Source: Burkholderiales bacterium (GTDB lineage Bacteria > Pseudomonadota > Gammaproteobacteria > Burkholderiales > Usitatibacteraceae). From it: a stretch of 10,257 nt of DNA. The stretch lies in the NCBI GenBank assembly GCA_017880705.1, contig JADGRS010000077.1, positions 1 to 10,257 of the forward strand. The letters run 5' to 3'. Every line of letters begins with the position of its first letter. Position 1 is the stretch's first letter. Shown in pieces: positions 5,715 through 10,257 of the stretch. Position numbers and translations under genes: made by a program. Under the pieces are notes generated by a model. It searched no databases and was not told where the DNA came from. It saw only the letters and a program-made list of their open reading frames with translations.

Positions 5715-6113
5715 GTGAAGGCGAAACCAGGATTGATGGCATTGGGAATGTTCATCGCTGCGACGGCCAGTTCTGCCTGGGTCATGGCGGACGAGCCGCG
5801 TTACAAGACTGCTCCGGTGGCGGGAGAGCATCAGAACTTTCGCAACCTGTACAAACTGCGCTGCTCCACGTGTCATGGCGAGAACGGCGAGGGAACCGAC
5901 CATGACTGGCCGCGCACGGGGCCGGCCCTGAAGGGAAATCCCTTCGTGCAGAGGGCACCGGCAGCCGCGATCATCTCGGTGATCCGCATGGGTCGTACGG
6001 GCGAGCAAAGGCTCTACCACGAGTCGTATCCGAACATGCCCGCATTCGGCGCCGAGGCGGTCTTCGACGTGGACGGCCTGGTCAACTTCCTGCAAAACGA
6101 CCTGCAGAAGTGA
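5715..6113 (+). CDS. Small periplasmic class I cytochrome c
   Basis: The protein has 132 residues from a GTG start. Residues 1-25 are a Sec signal peptide (KAKPGLMALGMFIAATASSA, cleavage likely after VMA25). The mature part has a single heme c site, C50-S-T-C53-H54, followed by GENGEG. M108 in YPNMPAFG is the expected sixth ligand, and a C-terminal helix VDGLVNFLQNDLQ packs on the heme as in class I cytochromes. The stretch WPRTGPALKGNPFVQRAPAAA lies between the two ligands. It sits 94 bp after the RidA gene and 46 bp before the outer-membrane cytochrome gene, without an obvious terminator, so all three are probably one transcript. It is a good candidate for the soluble electron shuttle between the porin-cytochrome and the inner-membrane proteins. 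That role is inferred from position. Confidence 0.88.
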   Translation: MKAKPGLMALGMFIAATASSAWVMADEPRYKTAPVAGEHQNFRNLYKLRCSTCHGENGEGTDHDWPRTGPALKGNPFVQRAPAAAIISVIRMGRTGEQRLYHESYPNMPAFGAEAVFDVDGLVNFLQNDLQK

Positions 6114-6159
6114 ACGGCTTTCATTGCACCAATCAATTGGAACCAGGGGGAGAAGAACC

Positions 6160-7578
6160 ATGAAGTGGCTTACAAGGAGCGCAATAAGGATCGCTGCGGC
6201 GGCGCTGACGTTCGCGTTGCCGTTCCTCGCGACCGAGTCCCAGGCAATGCCGAGCTTTGCTCGGCAGACGGGCATGGTCTGCAATTCATGCCACATCGGT
6301 ACCGACAGCGTTCCCAACTTCACCCGTACGGGCCGCATCTTCGCGATGCGGGGCTACACCCGCCCGATCATTCGGGAAAAGCTGCGTTCGGATGGGCAGA
6401 CGATCGACGGAGAAACGCAGTATGGCGGCCAGTACCTTTCGCTCAACTGGACCGACTTCTTCGCCGGGCGCCTGATTTCCGAATTCGCCCAGCAGTCGAA
6501 GTCGAACGGCGTCAAGAGCGACGTGACGTCCACGCCGTTGGCCCGGTTCGCGATGTTCTATACCGGACCGATTACGGATTGGCTCGGCCTGTGGACGGAG
6601 ATCGGTTATCTCGGGAACAACTCCCTCAACTCGGTCACCACGGCGAACACGGGACCCACCGGCCTCAACACCTTCGCCTTCGACGAGTACCGGTTGTCCA
6701 CGTCGCGCACCATCGGCGAAAACAGCTTCATCGGGCTGTCGCTTGGAAACGAGCCGGGCGACGTGGTCACGCAGTTCGTGTTCCCCACAGGAATTCCACG
6801 GTTCTTCAGCCTCGGGCAGGGTGGCACCGGGAAGTTCCTGGAAATGAGCACGCTCAGCCTCCACGCGTTCCTCGACGATCGGCTGTGGCTGCAGTTCGCG
6901 CCGAACACCGGGGTGACCAATAACAGCATGTCGAACGGCTGGCAGCAGTACTACGCAGTCGCCTACAACATGTTCCGCAAGACCGACAACGATCTGTGGT
7001 TGGCCGCGGAATTCGGGAAGGGCAACGACAACGCGTCCATCCTGACCCCGGTGAAGGTGAGCTTCATCTGTCCGACCACCTGTCCTGCGGGCGTAACGGA
7101 TTCGAGCCTGTCGTTCACCAACACGCTGGGCGGGCGTCAGGTTGCCGGCGCCCCGTTGGAGAAGGTCAAGAGCTTCTCGACCTACGCCATCCGGGCTGAG
7201 TACGACGTGGCGGACAGGGGTCCTCATTCGTGGGTGGCGATGATCCAGGCGTCCGGCACGAAGCAGGACTACGAAAGCGGCGCGAGCGCCAAGCGCGACG
7301 TCATCGGGGCCTACATCCGCTACTTCTACAAGCGGACGTACGGCATCCAGGCTTCTTACGCCAAGGACACGGACTACAAGTACACGAGCCCGACCGGCAT
7401 CGGAAGCGACTTCGGCAAGGCCGACACCTCGAACATCGCCTTGCTGTGGAATCCGGCGATGAACGTGAGCTTCCACCTCAACTACAACCCGAACTCCGAT
7501 TCCTCGGTGTTCAACAGGGACACGCAGAAGGTCAACACGTCGTCGAGCTACAGCCTCGGCGTCGAGTACAGCTTCTAA
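6160..7578 (+). CDS. Outer-membrane porin-cytochrome, Cyc2-like (one heme c motif plus beta-barrel)
   Basis: The protein has 472 residues. ATG 6160 follows AGGGGGAG with normal spacing. Residues 1-29 are a Sec signal ending SQA. A short cytochrome segment follows: P31-S-F-A-R-Q-T-G, heme site C41-N-S-C44-H45, then VPNFTRTGRIFAMRGYT. This order (PxFARQTGxxCxxCH, then a P...GRxFxxxGY stretch) is the hallmark of Cyc2, the fused cytochrome-porin that oxidises Fe(II) in several iron oxidisers, and of its wider relatives. The remaining 400 residues alternate polar and aromatic/hydrophobic residues (YLSLNWTDFFAGRLISEFAQ, YAIRAEYDV, IGAYIRYFYKRTYGIQASYA), as in transmembrane beta-strands. The protein ends in VEYSF, with the terminal Phe typical of Bam substrates. 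C304 and C308 in FICPTTCPAG may form a disulfide in a loop; they are not a heme site. Length fits Cyc2 (about 430-490). Substrate unknown; iron oxidation is only one possibility. Confidence 0.8.
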   Translation: MKWLTRSAIRIAAAALTFALPFLATESQAMPSFARQTGMVCNSCHIGTDSVPNFTRTGRIFAMRGYTRPIIREKLRSDGQTIDGETQYGGQYLSLNWTDFFAGRLISEFAQQSKSNGVKSDVTSTPLARFAMFYTGPITDWLGLWTEIGYLGNNSLNSVTTANTGPTGLNTFAFDEYRLSTSRTIGENSFIGLSLGNEPGDVVTQFVFPTGIPRFFSLGQGGTGKFLEMSTLSLHAFLDDRLWLQFAPNTGVTNNSMSNGWQQYYAVAYNMFRKTDNDLWLAAEFGKGNDNASILTPVKVSFICPTTCPAGVTDSSLSFTNTLGGRQVAGAPLEKVKSFSTYAIRAEYDVADRGPHSWVAMIQASGTKQDYESGASAKRDVIGAYIRYFYKRTYGIQASYAKDTDYKYTSPTGIGSDFGKADTSNIALLWNPAMNVSFHLNYNPNSDSSVFNRDTQKVNTSSSYSLGVEYSF

Positions 7579-7832
7579 GTTTCGCATTGACGGGTATCGC
7601 CTCCTCGGGTCGGATCGCCACGCGATTCGATTCGGGGAGGGCTCCGTTTCGGCGAGATGGTCTGGACGCGGTCGCTTCTTTTCGCTCGCATCCACCGACC
7701 CTCGACCGACCGGCGCGTCGCAACACTTTGTCCCATTGATCGCCAGAGATCGCGGTGGCCGCGCGAGCGACTGCCCCGGCGTTTTATTGACTAGGCCCGA
7801 GCAAGTCGATTGCTGATTTACCCGATATCGCT
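7579..7832. other. 254-bp intergenic region before the b561-DHC operon
   Basis: No convincing gene is present. I find no clear rho-independent terminator (no stable GC stem followed by a T-run) after the porin-cytochrome gene. TTGACT at 7787-7792 is a good -35 match, but nothing at 16-18 bp resembles a -10, so a sigma70 promoter is not supported. The end of the region (GATTTACCCGATATCGCT) lacks a Shine-Dalgarno in front of the ATG at 7833. A promoter for the next four genes is expected here on layout grounds only. Confidence 0.4.
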
Positions 7833-8966
7833 ATGGTCATCGTCCCCCGGCACGCGCGCGTCTGGGATGCCCCCACGCGGACATTCCACTGGGCCCTCGC
7901 CGCGGCTTTCGCCGGGGACTGGTTCACGCGCGACGCGCGCTATCTCGATATCCACGAGTTCTTCGGCTACGCCATCGGCGCGCTGGTCGCGTTCCGCTAC
8001 GCCTGGGGATTGGTCGGCACGCGCTGGGCGCGGTTCGCGAGCTTTCCTCTCTCCGCGCGGTCGGCGTGGCGTTATCTCGTCTCCCTTGCCCGTGGCCGCC
8101 AGCCGCACCATGTCGGTCACAATCCCGCGGGAAGCTGGGCGATCCATGCCCTGCTCGCGATGGCCCTCCTGGAAGTTGCGACCGGAGTCGTCACCCTCGG
8201 GGCCGAGAAGGGGGAAGGATTACTCGCCGGCCGATTCGGCTACCCCGTGGGCGACGTCGCCCATGCGATCCACCAATGGCTTGCGTACGGCATGCTTGGT
8301 GTCGTCGCTCTTCACATCGTCGGGGTGTTGGTCGGCTGCTTCGCCGATCGGCAGAACCTCATCGCCTCGATGCTTACGGGCTACAAGCCGACGGACGATG
8401 CGATCGCGGATGTCGACGCAAAGCGCGGTATCGCCGTTGCAATGACCCTGGCCCTGGCGGTTGGTGCCCTTGCGTACTTTCGTGGCTATCTTCCGGCTAC
8501 CGGGACACAGCCCTATCGGCCGTATGCGTCGCGGGCGCTGCCGATGGATGCCGTTTGGAAGACCGAGTGCAGCGGCTGTCATCTCGCTTACCACCCCTCG
8601 CTCCTGCCGGCGCGGTCCTGGTCGAGAATGTTCGCGGAACAAGAGGCGCATTTTGGCGAGGACCTCGGCCTGGGTGGCGAGACGCTGCGACACCTCGAGG
8701 CCTTCTCCGCAAGCAACGCCGCCGAGGCATTGGAATCTCCGGTGGCGTGGAAGATGGCCACGACTATCCCCGCCGCTTCCGCTCCGCTGCGGATCACTGC
8801 CACGCCCTACTGGGTGCAGCGCCATGAGCGACTCGACGCGGCGACGTGGGAACGTGTGCACCGGCTGGAGTGCGAGGGGTGTCATCGAGACGCCGATGGC
8901 GGCGAGTTCGCGCCGGGAGCGATCGACATGGAACTGGGCAAATCCGCGGTGCGCAAAGGCAAGTGA
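7833..8966 (+). CDS. Fusion of cytochrome b561 (inner membrane) and diheme cytochrome c (DHC) domain
   Basis: The protein has 377 residues. Residues 8-190 are a cytochrome b561/Ni-Fe-hydrogenase cytochrome b-type domain with RVWDAPTRTFHW at the start. Candidate b-heme histidines lie in or near the membrane helices: H19, H41, H105, H147 and H161. An additional helix (about 200-217, GIAVAMTLALAVGALAYFRG) leads into a periplasmic DHC domain (about 225-377). That domain has heme sites C246-S-G-C249-H250 and C347-E-G-C350-H351, with LLPARSW and HFGE between them. H273 and H331 are likely sixth ligands, because the free DHC at 9385 keeps the same spacings (23 residues from the first heme His, then 58). 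The protein should pass electrons between quinones and periplasmic cytochromes. There is no Shine-Dalgarno before ATG 7833, so the exact start is less certain. It lies 3 bp upstream of the SHP gene. Confidence 0.87.
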   Translation: MVIVPRHARVWDAPTRTFHWALAAAFAGDWFTRDARYLDIHEFFGYAIGALVAFRYAWGLVGTRWARFASFPLSARSAWRYLVSLARGRQPHHVGHNPAGSWAIHALLAMALLEVATGVVTLGAEKGEGLLAGRFGYPVGDVAHAIHQWLAYGMLGVVALHIVGVLVGCFADRQNLIASMLTGYKPTDDAIADVDAKRGIAVAMTLALAVGALAYFRGYLPATGTQPYRPYASRALPMDAVWKTECSGCHLAYHPSLLPARSWSRMFAEQEAHFGEDLGLGGETLRHLEAFSASNAAEALESPVAWKMATTIPAASAPLRITATPYWVQRHERLDAATWERVHRLECEGCHRDADGGEFAPGAIDMELGKSAVRKGK

Positions 8967-8969
8967 CCC

Positions 8970-9380
8970 ATGGCGACCGGACGCGGCATCGTGGTGGCGG
9001 TGGCATTCGCGCTGCTTGGAGTGGGTGGCCGGGCTTGCGCCGGCCCCGTGGACGACTTGCTGCAGCAGTTCCAGGCACAGGGCGCGAGCCATTTCACCGT
9101 CGCGGCCGGCGAAGCGTTGTGGGAACGAAGCGTGACCGATCCCAAGACAGGAGAAGTGCGGCGTTGCGCCCTTTGCCACACGACCGATCTCAGGAAGGTG
9201 GGCAAGCACGCGACCACCGGCAAGGCGATCGAGCCCATGGCGCCTTCGGTCAATCCGAAACGCCTGGCGGACAAGGAGAAGATCGAGAAGTGGCTGGAGC
9301 GCAATTGCAAATGGACGCTCGGCCGTGTGTGCACGCCCCAGGAAAAGGGTGACGCGTTGACAATGATCGGGAGCCGATAA
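8970..9380 (+). CDS. shp: SHP-type cytochrome c (DUF1924 family)
   Basis: The protein has 136 residues. The signal peptide covers residues 1-24 (GIVVAVAFALLGVGG core, cleavage near ACA24). One heme c site is C66-A-L-C69-H70, in RRCALCHTTDLRKVGKH. The C-terminal half, EPMAPSVNPKRLADKEKIEKW followed by LERNCKWTLGRVC, is the DUF1924/SHP signature. In Rhodobacter sphaeroides SHP an Asn from this region is the sixth heme ligand and leaves on reduction, so the reduced protein binds oxygen and other small ligands. N112 is the matching candidate. C113 and C121 can form the nearby disulfide. The gene lies 3 bp after the b561-DHC gene and 4 bp before a DHC gene, the known association of SHP with DHC and a cytochrome b. 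The physiological ligand of SHP proteins is not settled. Confidence 0.87.
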   Translation: MATGRGIVVAVAFALLGVGGRACAGPVDDLLQQFQAQGASHFTVAAGEALWERSVTDPKTGEVRRCALCHTTDLRKVGKHATTGKAIEPMAPSVNPKRLADKEKIEKWLERNCKWTLGRVCTPQEKGDALTMIGSR

Positions 9381-9384
9381 AAAA

Positions 9385-9942
9385 ATGTGGAAAACGATGA
9401 GGACGAGGATTCATGGGATTGCCGGGCTCACGCTCGCTGCAGGGGCGGTGTGCTTGGGGGGGGCCACGCTTTCGGTGCCGACTTACGCGGCATCGGCACG
9501 TGTTCTGGTGCCCACCGACAGCGCCTATTTGAAGGAGTGCGGCGCTTGCCACATGGCATTTTCGCCGGAGCTCCTGCCGGCCTCGTCGTGGCGCGCGGTG
9601 ATGGGCCGCCTTGACGATCACTTCGGCGAATCGGCGAAGGTCGACGCCTCGGTGCAGCGCGGCATTACCGACTATTTGGTCGCGAATGCGGCGGATCGAG
9701 CCACGAACGAACAGTCCCGCGCCATCATGGGCTCGCTGTCTACCAACGAGTCGCCGCTTCGCATCACGCAGGTTCCCTATATCGCCGGACTGCATGCCGC
9801 GGTGCTCGATCCCATCTGGAACGGCACACCGCGGCCCAAGACCCTCACCGAGTGCGGTGTCTGCCACATCAAGGTCCAGTCCGGAGACTACAAGAGCAAG
9901 GATTTCAGCGTGAACGACGAAGCATTCCGGTGGAAGAAATAG
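9385..9942 (+). CDS. Periplasmic diheme cytochrome c (DHC)
   Basis: The protein has 185 residues. The signal peptide covers residues 1-36 (TYAA end). Heme sites are C52-G-A-C55-H56 and C157-G-V-C160-H161. Between them lie LLPASSW, DDHFGES (H79) and ESPLRITQVPY followed by H137, a pattern shared with the DHC half of the fusion protein (SAPLRITATPY, H331). H79 and H137 are therefore the likely sixth ligands of bis-His hemes. DHC is the usual electron donor to SHP, and the gene starts 4 bp after the SHP stop. GGGAG at 9369-9373 is about 11 nt before ATG 9385, so a start at the ATG codon 9397 is an alternative. The short C-terminal tail DFSVNDEAFRWKK follows the second heme. Confidence 0.88.
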   Translation: MWKTMRTRIHGIAGLTLAAGAVCLGGATLSVPTYAASARVLVPTDSAYLKECGACHMAFSPELLPASSWRAVMGRLDDHFGESAKVDASVQRGITDYLVANAADRATNEQSRAIMGSLSTNESPLRITQVPYIAGLHAAVLDPIWNGTPRPKTLTECGVCHIKVQSGDYKSKDFSVNDEAFRWKK

Positions 9943-9979
9943 ACGACAGCATGGATATCCTGCCAGTCATTCACACGTT

Positions 9980-9985
9980 GGGAGA
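9980..9985 (+). promoter_or_regulatory. Shine-Dalgarno for a GTG start
   Basis: GGGAGA lies 3-4 nt before the GTG at 9989. The nearby ATG at 9987 is in another frame, so GTG is the start that reads into the heme domain. Confidence 0.5.
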
Positions 9986-9988
9986 CAT

Positions 9989-10257
9989 GTGCTGCCGAAC
10001 CTCCTGAGACTCGCGATGTGGCCATGTGCCGTTGGCGCCATGCTCGCCGCCGGTCCCGCCGCCGCCATCGACGACCGCTTCAACCCCCACAAGTACGAGA
10101 AGGGCGGCTTTGCCGCGGCAAGCGATCCGATCTACGCCAAGGAATGCGGCGCCTGCCACTTCACCTACCTTCCGGGCATGCTGCCGGCCCGTTCGTGGCG
10201 TGCATTGATGGCCAGGTCCGACGATCATTTCGGAGAAGCGCTCTCGCTGGTCCCGGA
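9989..10257 (+). CDS. Third diheme cytochrome c (DHC) homologue, 5' part only
   Basis: The frame opens at GTG 9989 and is still open at the window edge; 89 residues are visible. The signal peptide is LPNLLRLAMWPCAVGAMLAA with cleavage near AAA26. After a spacer (DDRFNPHKYEKGGFAAASDP) comes heme site C53-G-A-C56-H57, then MLPARSW and DDHFGEA with H80, again 23 residues after the heme His. This is the first half of a DHC; the second heme site should lie beyond the window. It starts 46 bp after the preceding DHC stop and is probably in the same operon. The protein is closer to the free DHC than to the fused one in the ECGACH and DDHFGE stretches. Confidence 0.8.
   Translation, partial: MLPNLLRLAMWPCAVGAMLAAGPAAAIDDRFNPHKYEKGGFAAASDPIYAKECGACHFTYLPGMLPARSWRALMARSDDHFGEALSLVP

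Noticed and set aside
7069..7083. CPTTC in the porin-cytochrome considered as a second heme site
   Set aside because: The spacing is C-x3-C with no following His, so it is not a heme c motif.
6286..7695. A 469-codon minus-strand frame opposite the porin-cytochrome
   Set aside because: It is antisense to a gene with a signal peptide, heme motif and barrel strands, and has no recognisable protein features of its own.
7787..7792. TTGACT considered as the -35 box of a promoter for the b561-DHC operon
   Set aside because: No acceptable -10 at 16-18 bp; reported only as part of the spacer.

Overview
The window is GC-rich chromosomal DNA. Its codon use, gene families and cytochrome content suggest a betaproteobacterium (Burkholderiales, Rhodocyclales or a relative). 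This assignment is inference, since no rRNA or marker gene is present. It has two functional halves and no tRNA, rRNA, CRISPR array or transposase gene.

Left half (1-4658): aromatic or carboxylic-acid catabolism genes on both strands. In order they are: the end of a ring-hydroxylating dioxygenase small subunit (+); a convergent ACMSD-type amidohydrolase (-) that overlaps it by 36 bp; a divergent pair GST (+) and dienelactone hydrolase (+), 7 bp apart; a DinB-fold protein (-) whose stop codon interlocks with the hydrolase stop; and an FMN-dependent alpha-hydroxy-acid dehydrogenase (+). A short palindromic element with core GTGTCAGGTACG occurs twice. One copy is a full 47-nt palindrome lying in frame inside the dioxygenase subunit. 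The other is a half copy that supplies the last codons of the DinB gene. Both copies are read as coding sequence.

A 221-bp, comparatively AT-rich spacer (4659-4879) holds the best sigma70-like promoter of the window and precedes the right half.

Right half (4880-10257, all +): a cell-envelope electron-transfer locus. It encodes a RidA-domain protein with a lipoprotein signal and a Pro-rich linker; a small class I cytochrome c; a 472-residue outer-membrane protein with one N-terminal heme c motif and a beta-barrel-like body (Cyc2-like porin-cytochrome); then, after a 254-bp gap, a tightly packed set. That set is a cytochrome b561 fused to a diheme cytochrome c (DHC) domain, an SHP-type cytochrome (DUF1924), a free DHC, and the start of a third DHC that runs off the window. 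SHP, DHC and a membrane cytochrome b are a known association. Here they sit beside a porin-cytochrome and a secreted RidA, and the DHC module is present three times. A reasonable inference is a route carrying electrons between the inner-membrane quinone pool and the outer membrane through periplasmic cytochromes. Direction and substrate cannot be read from sequence.

The most interesting points are the exported lipoprotein RidA, the Cyc2-like protein next to a DHC/SHP/b561 module, the DHC array with exactly conserved His spacing, and the in-frame palindromic insertions.
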